From: Nonomuraea jabiensis
Lineage (GTDB): Bacteria; Actinomycetota; Actinomycetes; Streptosporangiales; Streptosporangiaceae
Length of the DNA stretch: 64,000 nt
Assembly (NCBI RefSeq): GCF_014204795.1
Contig: NZ_JACHMB010000001.1
Span: forward strand, 8,940,501 to 9,004,500
Reading direction: 5' to 3'
Part shown: positions 42,601 to 50,508 of the stretch, piece by piece
Numbering within the stretch: the first letter of the stretch is position 1
How the letters are laid out: every line of letters starts with the position of its first letter
Program-made: the position numbers and the translations under genes
Notes under the pieces: generated by a model
Database searches by the model: none
Told to the model about the DNA's origin: nothing
The model's input: only the letters and a program-made list of their open reading frames with translations

Positions 42601-43170
42601 CGCCTCGGTGGCGCCCCGCCCGGCGAGCACCTCGGGCGACATGTAGCCGGGCGTCCCGATGACGGCTCCGGAGGTGGTCGGGCCGGCCTCGCGCGCCACC
42701 CCGAAGTCGATCACCCGCGGCCCGTCCGGACCGAGGATGATGTTGTCCGGTTTGAGGTCGCGGTGCACGATGCCGACCTGGTGGATGGCCATGAGCGCGG
42801 TCGCCACGCCGACAGCCAGGCGGTGCAGCCGGTCCCCTTCGTACGGCCCCGACTCCGTGACCACCTGCCGCAGATTGGGCCCGGGGACGAACTCGCTGAC
42901 GATGTACGGGGCGGGCTCCGCGGTCTGGGCGTCGATCACCTTGGCGGTGCAGAACGACGCCACCCGCCGGGCCGCCGCGGCCTCCTTGGCCAGCCTGACT
43001 CGGGCCTCGGTGCTGTCGAACCTGGGCACCTTGATCGCGACGTGCTCGCCCGCGGGTCCGTACGCTTCGTACACCACGCCCTGGCCGCCGGCTCCCAGCC
43101 GCCCGGCCAGCCAGTAGCCGCCGATACGGTGCGGGTCCGCTGGGGTGAGAGGAGTCATCAAGTACGCCAT
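39679..43170 (-). CDS. Ser/Thr protein kinase with nSTAND-like middle, one TM and WD40 propeller
   Basis: The 1,163-residue protein has a Hanks kinase domain at about 15-270 (LGAGGQGVVYEA, VAIKVPRF, HRDLKPDN, DFGVA, GTPGYMSPE). Residues ~310-490 match the winged-helix/arm region of nSTAND proteins (RLLRM-type then ELASPGLVQAWPRLREWL, LAVHRRLADAAAQWD, REREFLEAASRQARR). One transmembrane helix follows (GLLAAALAVLLVAALGGFGLAES, about 500-520). WD40 repeats then run to the C-terminus (ALSPDGAMLALQDEHGVRLWD, AFSPDGRRLAYGDDNTVHVI). No STAND NTPase is present; the kinase takes its place. The ATG at 43170 follows GGGAGGAGG. It is probably a sensor kinase with an extracytoplasmic propeller. Confidence 0.9.
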   Translation of the reverse strand: MAYLMTPLTPADPHRIGGYWLAGRLGAGGQGVVYEAYGPAGEHVAIKVPRFDSTEARVRLAKEAAAARRVASFCTAKVIDAQTAEPAPYIVSEFVPGPNLRQVVTESGPYEGDRLHRLAVGVATALMAIHQVGIVHRDLKPDNIILGPDGPRVIDFGVAREAGPTTSGAVIGTPGYMSPEVLAGRGATEAADLWAWGMVVLFAATGKDAIEADDPMSVVTRVLDFRPDTGGLPEPLDRLVAAALDRDPANRPAAGTVLLRLLGGEQGDLLSRGGTLAATLKEEPAGPDLGAVAEELYAELTEAERASVPEVFLRMIDGDSLRPVARDELPETEAIDALLAVFAAAGLVAREGDSYELASPGLVQAWPRLREWLAANRDGLAVHRRLADAAAQWDHHGRKPADLLHGSNLDRTLQWAATERKDLTLARREREFLEAASRQARRQSRRRGLLAAALAVLLVAALGGFGLAESLRRESNRQRDDALARELALRAADLRQAEPPLARLLTVAAWRLGPALPETRGALYDSLSQPTTDAFTDPYFEQHNLYALSLDGRTLVSVSGGTARIWDVPGRREIRRLSGLGDGASKAALSPDGAMLALQDEHGVRLWDTGTGTQLGERFAQDAGEPLITQPLAFDTTGRLLQVPKDSPTDSVQMWDVSTRRRLTAPSGSGLFAVSPDGRYGYVSDGRSDAQLWDLRSGRRLPTSDLPGQGVTIKAVFSPDGRSLATVEDIGAGHMTRTRVYDLPSGTRRSTREGGPGESVDFAFGDRFVALWGWDRELEILRRADHDTVFQRKLPSEVRELRFDLPGRAVRFMNDSGTVYTLDVSMLFDAPAGGSDGPDTALLDPSARVVAAMSGDTLIMREAATGRRLAGPLTWRGTSPAMAFSPDGRRLAYGDDNTVHVIETVSGRVSAEFTLAAEGAAEVTGLAFSPDGRTLAISSWDQGRTPPRDPPVELRDLERGSSTLVTGSHGDSAMAFRPDGRLLFAGTPPELIDPVNAVTRPLGSGVDRLDGTFAFSPDSRQVAFSGLDGISVWNGDLSAKLAELPRGPGGEVELLAWSPDGRTLAAYERGLRVRLWDVPTRQMLGVVFDGLLSPEYGDPGSLVFSADGGKLYNAAPDGTVRTHELGGERVAGEVCERVGRALTAAEWERYLPGIEPFDLCPGS

Positions 43171-43397
43171 TCTGATCCAGACCTCCTCCCGGAAGGAAGG
43201 CCGCGTGGCATTTCGCGACGGCGCGGCCGTCGACGTGGACATGGCAGACCAGCACGACGGGAGACCGCCCGGAGGGCACCGAAGCGGCAGTGGCCGCGGC
43301 CTTCGGAACGGACCGGCACGGCGCGGGCCCAATACCGGCGACCGAATCGGTGCCTTCCCGGCGGCAGCACCGGCCTCGCGGTGGGTCGCTGGCCGGG

Positions 43398-44417
43398 TCA
43401 GATGGTGATGGCGATTTTGCCGGCGGGCCGGCCGGTTTTGAGGTAGTCGATGGCGTCGGGGGTCTGGGCGAGGGGGTAGGTGCGGTCGAGGACCGGGGTG
43501 AGGGCGCCGGAGTCGATGAGGCCGGTCAGGGTGTACAGGTCGGCGGCGGGCTCGGTGGACATGAGGCCGGTCAGGCGCTGGCCGACGAAGGGCGACAGCA
43601 GCATCGCCCGGATCTGGCGGTCGGCGCCCTGGAGCACGCGTCCCTCTCCGGGCCCGCCGACGATGACGAGCGTGCCGCGGGGGGTGAGGGCGCGGCGTAG
43701 CCGGGTCAGGTGGCGGTTGCCGGCCGTGTCGAGGATGAGGTCGTACCGGTCGGTGCTGGTGGTGAAGTCCTCGCGGGTGTGGTCGATGACGTGGTCGGCG
43801 CCGAGGGAGCGGACCAGGTCGGTCTTCGCGGTGCGGCACACGCCGGTGACGTGGGCGCTGTATGCCTTGGCGAGCTGGACGGCGAAGCTGCCCACGCCGC
43901 CGCCGGCGCCGGTGATGAGGACCCTCTGCCCGGCTGTGAGCTGCCCGGCGTCGCGCAGTCCCTGGAGGGCGGCGCAGGCGGAGACGGGCACGGTGGCGGC
44001 CTGGGCAAAGGTGAGGGTGGCCGGTTTGGGAGCGAGCTGGTCCTGGTGGGCGCGGGCGTACTCGGCGTAGGCACCGTCGCAGGTGCCGTAGACCTCGTCG
44101 CCGGGACGGAACCGGGTGACGTTGGCGCCGACGGCTGCGACGCGGCCGGCGACGTCCATGCCTGGGACGGGGTTCTTGGGCCGGCGCAGCCCGAACCCGG
44201 CGGCGCGCACCAGGTAGGGCAGGCCGGTGATGACGTGCCACACGCCCTGGTCGACGCCGGCGGCCTCGACGCGGACGAGCACGTCGTCGGCGCCGATGGT
44301 CGGGACGGCCATGTCGCGCAGCTGGAGCTGCGCCGGTGCGCAGTAGGTGTCGCGGGCGATCGCGGTCATCGTCTTCGTCATGGTCACGGTGGTTGGGGTG
44401 ATCTTCGGGGTGGTCAT
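43398..44417 (-). CDS. NAD(P)-dependent MDR quinone oxidoreductase-like enzyme
   Basis: The 339-residue zinc-independent medium-chain dehydrogenase/reductase has VLVRVEAAGVDQGVWHVITG near residue 50 and NPVPGMDVAGRVAAVG. The nucleotide-binding loop ITGAGGGVGSFAVQLAKAY lies near 160, followed by GVCRTAKTDLVRSLGADHVIDH and LDTAGNRHLTRLRRAL. It ends in a GRPAGKIAI tail typical of the quinone oxidoreductase/ToxD group. The likely reaction is NADPH-dependent reduction of quinones or enones. The ATG at 44417 follows AAAGGACC. The DUF4386 gene ends 38 bp upstream on the same strand, so they may share a transcript. Confidence 0.9.
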   Translation of the reverse strand: MTTPKITPTTVTMTKTMTAIARDTYCAPAQLQLRDMAVPTIGADDVLVRVEAAGVDQGVWHVITGLPYLVRAAGFGLRRPKNPVPGMDVAGRVAAVGANVTRFRPGDEVYGTCDGAYAEYARAHQDQLAPKPATLTFAQAATVPVSACAALQGLRDAGQLTAGQRVLITGAGGGVGSFAVQLAKAYSAHVTGVCRTAKTDLVRSLGADHVIDHTREDFTTSTDRYDLILDTAGNRHLTRLRRALTPRGTLVIVGGPGEGRVLQGADRQIRAMLLSPFVGQRLTGLMSTEPAADLYTLTGLIDSGALTPVLDRTYPLAQTPDAIDYLKTGRPAGKIAITI

Positions 44418-44455
44418 GAGGAGTGGTCCTTTCGGTGAGGTGGGTCGGGCCCGGC

Positions 44456-45058
44456 TCAGGCGGCAGTGGGACGAGCCGGTTTCGTGGGGCGTTTCTGGGT
44501 GCGACGGAGGATCATCGAGACCTCCGCGCAGCCAACCATGAGCAGCACACCGATCGCGCGCGGGATCATGCCCGACCGGTAGACGAGGTAGCCCATCGGC
44601 AGCAGCCACAGGCCGAAGAAGACCTGCGTCATGAGGTATCCGTGGTGGTGCAGGTCGAGCATGAGGAGCACGAGCGCGTCGGACCCCGCCGCGCCGAACG
44701 CGTTGGTGTAGGCGGCGTCGCTCGCGTGCAGCGCCTGGAACTGGTGGGCCAGGTTGAGGGACATCATGGCGGCGGCGACCGCGATGAAGGCCACCATCGC
44801 CCGGGCGGCGTCGGCGTGCACGTGTTTGAGCAGCACGTACCGGGCCATGGCCGTCAACAACCCGGTCACGGTGGTGACGAGGTCCGCCAGGACGCCGGCC
44901 CGGACAAGGCCGGCGTGGGCCGCGACGTTCCGCGCCGTCGTGGCGGCGTCGCCGGCCTGGTACACCGTGACCCGCACGATCTCCGCGAAGCCGCCGCCGA
45001 TACCGACCATGAGGTAGAGCAATCCCGCGATACGGGCGAGGCGCTGAGGGGTGCGCAC
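44456..45058 (-). CDS. DUF4386-family membrane protein
   Basis: The 200-residue protein has about six transmembrane helices and starts RTPQRLARIAGLLYLMVGIGGGFAE, the hallmark of DUF4386. LHHHGYLMTQVFFGLWLLPMGYLVYRSG follows, another family signature. The function of the family is unknown; it often occurs beside TetR or MDR genes. The start is a GTG at 45058 with GGAGGAAGCC directly upstream. It lies ahead of the quinone oxidoreductase-like gene and ~80 bp behind the XRE gene on the same strand. Confidence 0.92.
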   Translation of the reverse strand: MRTPQRLARIAGLLYLMVGIGGGFAEIVRVTVYQAGDAATTARNVAAHAGLVRAGVLADLVTTVTGLLTAMARYVLLKHVHADAARAMVAFIAVAAAMMSLNLAHQFQALHASDAAYTNAFGAAGSDALVLLMLDLHHHGYLMTQVFFGLWLLPMGYLVYRSGMIPRAIGVLLMVGCAEVSMILRRTQKRPTKPARPTAA

Positions 45059-45137
45059 GGCTTCCTCCTCGATCTCGGGTGTGACGGCCCGGGCCCGCGA
45101 GGCGATCTTCTCGCGCGCCGGGTGCGGCGGTAGGTGG

Positions 45138-45362
45138 CTAGTGCTGGGAGTCCGGGTACTGGAAGACGTCGTCGAGCGGCACCCCGAACACCCGGGCGAT
45201 CTGGAATGCCATCTCCAGCGACGGTGAGTAGCGACCCTGCTCGATGGCGATGACGGTCTGCCTGGTGACCCCGACGCGGTCGGCCAGCTCCGCCTGCGTC
45301 ATCTCCCCGTGCGCGAACCGCAGGGCTCGGATCGAGTTCGTGACCTTCGTGGGCTTGACCAT
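45138..45362 (-). CDS. Small XRE-family HTH regulator
   Basis: The 74-residue protein is almost entirely one Cro/CI-type helix-turn-helix (MTQAELADRVGVTRQTVIAIEQGRYSPSLEMAFQIARVFGV) with the short acidic DDVFQY tail of the YozG/Xre group. It begins two bases after the stop of the membrane-protein gene, so both are one unit. Such pairs are widespread in bacteria; the regulator usually represses its own operon. A matching palindrome is found at 45809, upstream of the first gene. Confidence 0.93.
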   Translation of the reverse strand: MVKPTKVTNSIRALRFAHGEMTQAELADRVGVTRQTVIAIEQGRYSPSLEMAFQIARVFGVPLDDVFQYPDSQH

Positions 45363-45364
45363 GG

Positions 45365-45784
45365 TCAGAAGCCGCGGCGGTACAAGACGATCTTCACGAT
45401 CGACGAGGTGAGGGTGGCCAGCACAAACGCCAGGTACAGCGCGTTGGCGATCCAGAAGTGGGCGACCTCCGCCATGGTCAGGGCGAGCGGGATGATCGAC
45501 GCGATGCTCATGACGTAGAACCCGACGTACTCGCCCAGCCGGTGGATCTGCCGGTCGCGCTCGTCGGTCCGGCCGGCCTCCTTCGGCGAGGCGATGGCGG
45601 CCGCGATGCTGGCGACGATGCCCAAGCCGATGCCGGCACCGATGGCGGTGAGCATCGGCCGTACATAGGCGATCCGCGCGACGTCCGCTCCCGGCACCTT
45701 CGACAGGACGGTGACGAAGTAGACCGCGGAGACGCCGACGGCGACCACGACGTAGATCCACGAGCGTTTCTCTTCGGAGGACAT
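45365..45784 (-). CDS. Four-TM membrane protein paired with the XRE regulator
   Basis: The 139-residue protein has four transmembrane helices (WIYVVVAVGVSAVYFVTVL, MLTAIGAGIGLGIVASIAAAI, GFYVMSIASIIPLALTMAEV, IANALYLAFVLATLTSSIVKI). Between helices two and three lies TDERDRQIHRLGE, the DERD signature typical of membrane proteins that travel with small XRE regulators (DUF2178-like). It is the first gene of the pair. The ATG at 45784 follows GGGAGCTGGAC. The function is unknown; stress or antimicrobial-peptide response has been suggested for relatives. Confidence 0.85.
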   Translation of the reverse strand: MSSEEKRSWIYVVVAVGVSAVYFVTVLSKVPGADVARIAYVRPMLTAIGAGIGLGIVASIAAAIASPKEAGRTDERDRQIHRLGEYVGFYVMSIASIIPLALTMAEVAHFWIANALYLAFVLATLTSSIVKIVLYRRGF

Positions 45785-45808
45785 GTCCAGCTCCCATGTA
45801 AAGAACCT

Positions 45809-45821
45809 TTGACATTGCCAA
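45809..45821. promoter_or_regulatory. Palindromic operator candidate for the XRE pair
   Basis: TTGACATTGCCAA fits the symmetric pattern TTGnCAnTGnCAA and lies 25 bp before the leftward ATG at 45784, in an AT-rich stretch with two CTTTAC words. It is a plausible autoregulatory site of the XRE protein. Confidence 0.6.
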
Positions 45822-46039
45822 AAGTAAAGCAGCGCAGACACGATGTCAATAATTTTTTACTCCAGCCGAGGCGAACGTTCCGGCTCTCGACCGGCCACGA
45901 GGACTTGGCGCCGTCGAGTTCCGGGGGATAGGTGGTTGAGGACGCGCGGCCAGACCACCTTCAGGGGGCCTAAGCGTCCTATGGCAAACGGCTGCCCTCA
46001 GGTTCCCCAACCCCGGAAACCCCGGACGAGACTCGGCCC

Positions 46040-46144
46040 GTGGCCAAGATCACCATCTACCGGCTGCTGTACGAGACCGCCGCCCGCGCCGCCGAGATCC
46101 TCGCGCTGAACGTCGAGGACCTCGACCTGGAGCATCGTGGTCCG
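46040..46144 (+). pseudogene. Tyrosine recombinase/integrase fragment
   Basis: Reading from GTG 46040, the frame gives ITIYRLLYETAARAAEILAL then NVEDLDLEHRG, the helix and loop around the first catalytic Arg of phage-type tyrosine recombinases (usual LLYETGARxSEILALxVEDLD). No upstream or downstream part of the enzyme (HxxR, Tyr) is present, so only ~35 residues survive. It lies just left of the rhamnoside island and may mark past integration. Confidence 0.75.
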
Positions 46145-46174
46145 ACACGCTATTGCCCGGGAGGGAACATCGGT

Positions 46175-46212
46175 GTTAACGTCCTCGCACTCGTTAGTTA
46201 CACGTGTTAGTG
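46175..46212. promoter_or_regulatory. LacI-type operator at the MFS promoter (bipartite)
   Basis: TTACACGTGTTAGTG (46198-46212) contains the LacI-family palindrome TnACACGTGTnA. GTTAAC (46175-46180) lies exactly 23 bp ahead. The same two elements with identical spacing occur at the lacI promoter (54855-54892). The site is 86 bp before the MFS start. Confidence 0.85.
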
Positions 46213-46297
46213 CGCTCCCGCTCGCCCTGACCGTCCGAGAGATGGCTCATCTCCCGTCGCCATGAATCTTGCTTGAAACGATCTAGTGGAGAGTGTG

Positions 46298-47566
46298 ATG
46301 TCCGATCCCGGACCTCCAGCCGCCGTCGCGTCCGTCGCGCAGCCGTCACGGGTGAGCGGTGGCTTCATCGCCGTCTACGTCCTGGCCTATCTGGGGCTGT
46401 ACGTGGCGGTCATGACCCCGTTGCTGGCCTCTCTCGCGATCCGCCTCCAGCAGATCGACCCGAGCGGCAAGGAGGCGGCGCTAGGCCTGGTGATCGGCGT
46501 CGGTACGCTGGTCAACATCCTGATGGGCCCGGTCATCGGCCTGCTCAGCGACAACACCACCGCCCGGCTCGGACGGCGGAGGCCCTGGATGCTGGCGGGC
46601 ATGCCGATCCTGGTCGCCGGCGCCGTGCTCACCGCCGTCCTGGCTTCGGTGCCCGGCGTGCTGCTCGGCTACGTCGTCGTACAGGTCGGATTGAGCTGCA
46701 TGATGACGCCGCTGATGGCGGTCATGCCCGACCAGGTGCCCGAGGGGCAGCGTGGCAAGGTCGGCGGCCTGCTCGGCTTCACGGCCCAGATCGCCGGTGT
46801 CGGCGGTTTCCAGCTTGCCGGGGCCCTCGGCGGCTCGCCGCTGCCGCTCTTTCTCGTGCCGGCGCTGATCGCGTGCGCCGCGGTGCTGGTCCTGGTCGTG
46901 GTGATGCGCGACCGTCCGCTGCCGGAGGCGGAACGCCGGCCGCTCGATCTGCGCGGGCTGGTACGCGACCTCACGTTCGATCCGCGTCGCCATCGCGACT
47001 TCGCCTGGACCTGGCTGGGACGCTTTCTCGTCCAGTTCAGCCTGATGTTCCTGTCCACCTATCAGCTGTACTTCCTCACCGACCATCTCGGCTACAAGCT
47101 GACCGAGGTCACCGGGCTGCTGGCGCTCACCGGCGGTGTCGGGCTCGTGATGACGTCGGTGGGTGCGGTCGTCAGCGGCTACCTGTCGGACCGGCTGAGG
47201 CGGCGCAAGCTGTTCATCTATCTGGCCGCCGCCTGCTTCGCGGCCGGGTTCGTGATCGTGGCGTTCGCCGGGTCGTTCGTCTCGGTGCTGGTCGGCTCGC
47301 AGTTCATCTTGTTCGGGGCGGGCGTGTTCGGCGCGGTGGACCTGGCGGTGGTCAACGACGTGCTGCCCAATAGGGAGAGCGAGGCGGGCAAGTACATGAG
47401 CCTGGCCGGGATCGCCAGCGCGCTTCCCCAGTCCGCCGCCCCGGTCGTGGCTCCGCTCGTTCTGGCGATCGGTGGCGGTGGCAATTACCTGTTGCTGTTC
47501 CTGGTGGCGGCGGGTGTCGCGCTTGCCGGTGGTTGGACGGTCCGGCAGATCAGAGGTGTACGGTAA
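46298..47566 (+). CDS. MFS sugar/glycoside transporter (GPH/SLC45-like)
   Basis: The 422-residue protein has about twelve transmembrane helices. Loop 2-3 reads DNTTARLGRRRPWMLAG, the signature shared by GPH and SLC45-type sugar:cation symporters, so import of a sugar or glycoside is likely. The ATG at 46298 follows GGAGAG. It is the first gene of the rhamnoside-catabolism operon, directly behind a LacI operator, and a second operator sits between its stop and the GH78 start. Together with intracellular glycosidases lacking signal peptides, this suggests intact rhamnosides are imported and then cleaved. Substrate identity is not determined. Confidence 0.9.
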   Translation: MSDPGPPAAVASVAQPSRVSGGFIAVYVLAYLGLYVAVMTPLLASLAIRLQQIDPSGKEAALGLVIGVGTLVNILMGPVIGLLSDNTTARLGRRRPWMLAGMPILVAGAVLTAVLASVPGVLLGYVVVQVGLSCMMTPLMAVMPDQVPEGQRGKVGGLLGFTAQIAGVGGFQLAGALGGSPLPLFLVPALIACAAVLVLVVVMRDRPLPEAERRPLDLRGLVRDLTFDPRRHRDFAWTWLGRFLVQFSLMFLSTYQLYFLTDHLGYKLTEVTGLLALTGGVGLVMTSVGAVVSGYLSDRLRRRKLFIYLAAACFAAGFVIVAFAGSFVSVLVGSQFILFGAGVFGAVDLAVVNDVLPNRESEAGKYMSLAGIASALPQSAAPVVAPLVLAIGGGGNYLLLFLVAAGVALAGGWTVRQIRGVR

Positions 47567-47569
47567 TGT

Positions 47570-47584
47570 CACTAACACGTGTAA
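47570..47584. promoter_or_regulatory. LacI-type operator between the MFS and GH78 genes
   Basis: CACTAACACGTGTAA is the exact reverse complement of the 15-bp operator at 46198 and 54878. It lies 4 bp after the MFS stop and 20 bp before the GH78 start, suggesting either an internal promoter or a repressor roadblock/loop. Confidence 0.9.
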
Positions 47585-47603
47585 GCAAGGAAGGCGCCCT
47601 GAC

Positions 47604-50339
47604 GTGATCATCATCCGGTTCGAGCACCTTCGTGAGCCTCTCGGCATCGGCGTGGCGAGGCCCCGCCTGTCCTGGATCATCGAGACGGACAGCCCCGGCT
47701 GGCGCCAGACGGCCTACGAGGTCGAGGCGCGCGGCGAGCGGGTACGGGTGGAATCCGCCGAGTCGGTGCTGGTGCCCTGGCCGTTCGCGCCACTGGCCTC
47801 GCGGGAGCGCGTGGCGGTCCGGGCACGGGTTCAGGGGCCCGACGGCTGGTCGCCGTGGAGCCAGGAGTCGTTTGTCGAGGCGGGGCTGCTGGAGCCGGAG
47901 GACTGGTCGGCCCGCTTCGCCGGCCCGGGGGAGGGCTCGCTGCTGCGCGGCGAGTTCCGGGCGCGGTCAGGGGTGCGTGCGGCCCGCCTGTACACGACCG
48001 CACTCGGTCTGTACGAGGCCGAGCTGAACGGCCAGGTCGTCGGCGACCACGTGCTCGCCCCCGGCTGGACCGCCTACCGGCACCGCCTGCGCTACCAGAC
48101 CTACGACGTCACCGATCTGCTGCGCGAGGGCGCCAACTGCCTGGGCGCGACGCTCGCCGACGGCTGGTACCGGGGACGGCTGGGCTTCGAGGGCAAGCAC
48201 GCGCTCTACGGCGACCAGCTCGCCTGGCTCGCCCAGCTGGAGATCTCCTATGCCGACGGCACGACGGAGCGGTTCGTCACCGACCCGTCGTGGCGGGCCG
48301 CGCCCGGGCCGTTGGTCTCCTCCGGCCTGTACGACGGCGAGGTCCACGACGCCCGGCTGGAGCGTTCCGGCTGGTCGCTGCCGGGCTTCGACGACTCCGG
48401 CTGGGCTGCGGTGGAGATCGTGGACCGTGACCTGTCCACGCTGGTGGCCCCGGACGGCCCGCCGGTGCGCCGTACCGAGATCCTCGCCCCCGTGGAGCGG
48501 CGTACCAGCCCGAGCGGCGCCACGATCTACGACTTCGGTCAGAACCTGGTCGGCCGCCTTCGGATCACCGCACGGGGACGGGCGGGCGAGCAGGTGACGC
48601 TGCGCCACGCCGAGGTCCTGCAGGACGGCGAGTTGTGCGTGAGCCCGCTGCGCACCGCCAAGGCCACCGACGTCTACACGTTGCGCGGCGGGGACGAGGA
48701 GACGTGGGAACCTCGCTTCACCTTCCACGGCTTCCGCTATGCCGAAATATCCGGCCCCGTTCAGGAGGTGGCCGCCGTGGTGTGCCACTCCGACCTGGAG
48801 CGCACCGGCTGGTTCGACTGCTCCGACCCGCTGATCAACCGGTTGCACGAGAACGTCGTGTGGAGCATGCGCGGCAACTTCCTCGACGTCCCCACCGACT
48901 GCCCGCAGCGCGACGAGCGCCTGGGCTGGACCGGCGACGCGCAGGTGTTCGCGCCGACCGCGAGCTTCCTGTTCGACAGCGCCGGGTTCCTGTCCTCCTG
49001 GCTGGCCGACCTGGCCGCGGACCAGGGCAAGGACGGCCTGGTGCCGCACGTCGTACCCGATGTCGCCTCCGCCTCCAGCGCGGCCGCCGCCTGGGGCGAC
49101 GCCGCGGTGATCGTTCCGTGGGTGCTGTACCGGCGCTACGGCGACAGCGGCATCCTGCGGCGGCAGTTCGCGAGCATGCGGGCCTGGGTCGAGCACGTGT
49201 CCGCCCTGGCCGGGCCGGGCCGCCTGTGGGACAGCGGCTTCCAGTTCGGCGACTGGCTGGACCCCACCGCCCCGGCCAACCGGCCGGAGCAGGCCAAGAC
49301 GTACCCCGAGATCGTGGCCACCGCCTACTTCGCCCGCTCGGCCGACCTGCTCGCCCGAACCGCCGACGCCCTCGGGGAGGACGCCACCCGCTACCGGGCG
49401 CTGGCCGGGGAGGTGCGTCAGGCGTTCGCCGACGAGTACACCACCGCCTCCGGGAGGCTGCTCAGCGACTCGCCCACCGCCTATGCCCTGGCCCTGGAGT
49501 TCGCGCTGCTGCCTGACGAACGGCAGCGCCGCCGCGCCGCCTCCCGCCTGGTGGAGCTGGCCCGCGCCAACGGTTACAGGATCGCCACCGGGTTCGTCGG
49601 CACCCCGCTCATCTGCGACGCCCTGGCCGAGGCCGGCGAGATCGAGGCCGCCTACCGGCTCCTGCTGCAGCGCGAATGCCCCTCCTGGCTGTACTCGGTC
49701 ACCCAAGGGGCGACCACGATCTGGGAACGCTGGGACAGCCTGCTGCCCGACGGCACCGTCAACCCCAGCGGCATGACCTCCTTCAACCACTACGCCCTCG
49801 GCGCCGTCGCCGACTGGCTGCACCGCACCGTCGCCGGACTCGCCCCGGCCGCCCCCGGCTACCGCGAGCTCGCCATCCACCCCCGCCCCGGTGGCGGCCT
49901 CACCCACGCGAGCGCCCGGCTGCGCACCCCGTACGGCCCGGCCGCGTCCTCCTGGAGCATCGCCGCCGACGAGATCACCGTGGAGGCCGTGGTCCCGCCG
50001 AACACCACCGCCCACGTCACGCTCCCCGGCGGCGAGCAGGTGAGGGTCGGTTCCGGCACCCACCGCTGGACGCTGCCGCATGCCGGCACCGGGCCGGCGT
50101 CCGCGCCGCTCACCCTGGACAGCAGCCTGGCGGAGGTGGCCGACCGGCCCGGCGCGATGCGGATCGTCATCGACGCCATCGTCCGCCACCTGCCCGAGCT
50201 CGCCGAGCACGTGGAAATCGGCCTGGGCGCCGCCGCGCAGAACATGACCGTCCGCGAGGCCATCGCCCTCATCCCCAACGCCGGCCACCTGCCCGACGAG
50301 ATCGAGGCCGGCTTCGCCCACCTCGACGAAGGCTCGTGA
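47604..50339 (+). CDS. GH78 alpha-L-rhamnosidase
   Basis: The 911-residue protein has the full GH78 plan: N-terminal beta-domains (LGIGVARPRLSWIIE, YTTALGLYEAELNG, LAPGWTAYRHRLRYQTYDV) and LYDGEVHDARLE. The (alpha/alpha)6 barrel holds the acid/base region DCPQRDERLGWTGDAQ (about 430-446) and GATTIWERWDS (about 705), and a C-terminal jellyroll follows. No signal peptide is seen, so it acts in the cytoplasm on imported rhamnosides. After the normal jellyroll end (~835) a ~65-residue helical tail (VIDAIVRHLPELAEHVEI, NMTVREAIALIPNAGHLPDEI) is an unusual extension. The start is GTG 47604 behind AAGGAAGG. Its last codon overlaps a small ORF (GTGA). Confidence 0.95.
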   Translation: MIIIRFEHLREPLGIGVARPRLSWIIETDSPGWRQTAYEVEARGERVRVESAESVLVPWPFAPLASRERVAVRARVQGPDGWSPWSQESFVEAGLLEPEDWSARFAGPGEGSLLRGEFRARSGVRAARLYTTALGLYEAELNGQVVGDHVLAPGWTAYRHRLRYQTYDVTDLLREGANCLGATLADGWYRGRLGFEGKHALYGDQLAWLAQLEISYADGTTERFVTDPSWRAAPGPLVSSGLYDGEVHDARLERSGWSLPGFDDSGWAAVEIVDRDLSTLVAPDGPPVRRTEILAPVERRTSPSGATIYDFGQNLVGRLRITARGRAGEQVTLRHAEVLQDGELCVSPLRTAKATDVYTLRGGDEETWEPRFTFHGFRYAEISGPVQEVAAVVCHSDLERTGWFDCSDPLINRLHENVVWSMRGNFLDVPTDCPQRDERLGWTGDAQVFAPTASFLFDSAGFLSSWLADLAADQGKDGLVPHVVPDVASASSAAAAWGDAAVIVPWVLYRRYGDSGILRRQFASMRAWVEHVSALAGPGRLWDSGFQFGDWLDPTAPANRPEQAKTYPEIVATAYFARSADLLARTADALGEDATRYRALAGEVRQAFADEYTTASGRLLSDSPTAYALALEFALLPDERQRRRAASRLVELARANGYRIATGFVGTPLICDALAEAGEIEAAYRLLLQRECPSWLYSVTQGATTIWERWDSLLPDGTVNPSGMTSFNHYALGAVADWLHRTVAGLAPAAPGYRELAIHPRPGGGLTHASARLRTPYGPAASSWSIAADEITVEAVVPPNTTAHVTLPGGEQVRVGSGTHRWTLPHAGTGPASAPLTLDSSLAEVADRPGAMRIVIDAIVRHLPELAEHVEIGLGAAAQNMTVREAIALIPNAGHLPDEIEAGFAHLDEGS

Positions 50340-50485
50340 TCACGAACCACGCCTGGCAGGTGGCCGCCGGTTTCCTGCCCGAGGCGACCGAGGCCGCCGG
50401 CCGTACCGCCGCCTTCCTCCAGAGGGTCGCCGAAGGCAGAGCCGTGGACGGCGCGGCCCTGTCCGGCGGGCCGCTCTCCCCATGA
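50336..50485 (+). CDS. Small 49-residue ORF coupled to GH78
   Basis: A GTG at 50336 overlaps the GH78 stop (GTGA), and the frame runs 49 residues (HAWQVAAGFLPEATEAAG, FLQRVAEGRAVDGAAL) to a TGA at 50483 that overlaps an in-frame ATG of the GH3 gene. Codon use matches its neighbours (G/C-ending third positions). No family is recognised. It may be a true small protein, or the detached end of the helical GH78 tail after a reading-frame change. It lacks its own ribosome site, so only coupled translation would express it. Confidence 0.45.
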   Translation: MITNHAWQVAAGFLPEATEAAGRTAAFLQRVAEGRAVDGAALSGGPLSP

Positions 50486-50508
50486 TCCCCTTCCAGAAAG
50501 GACTGCCT

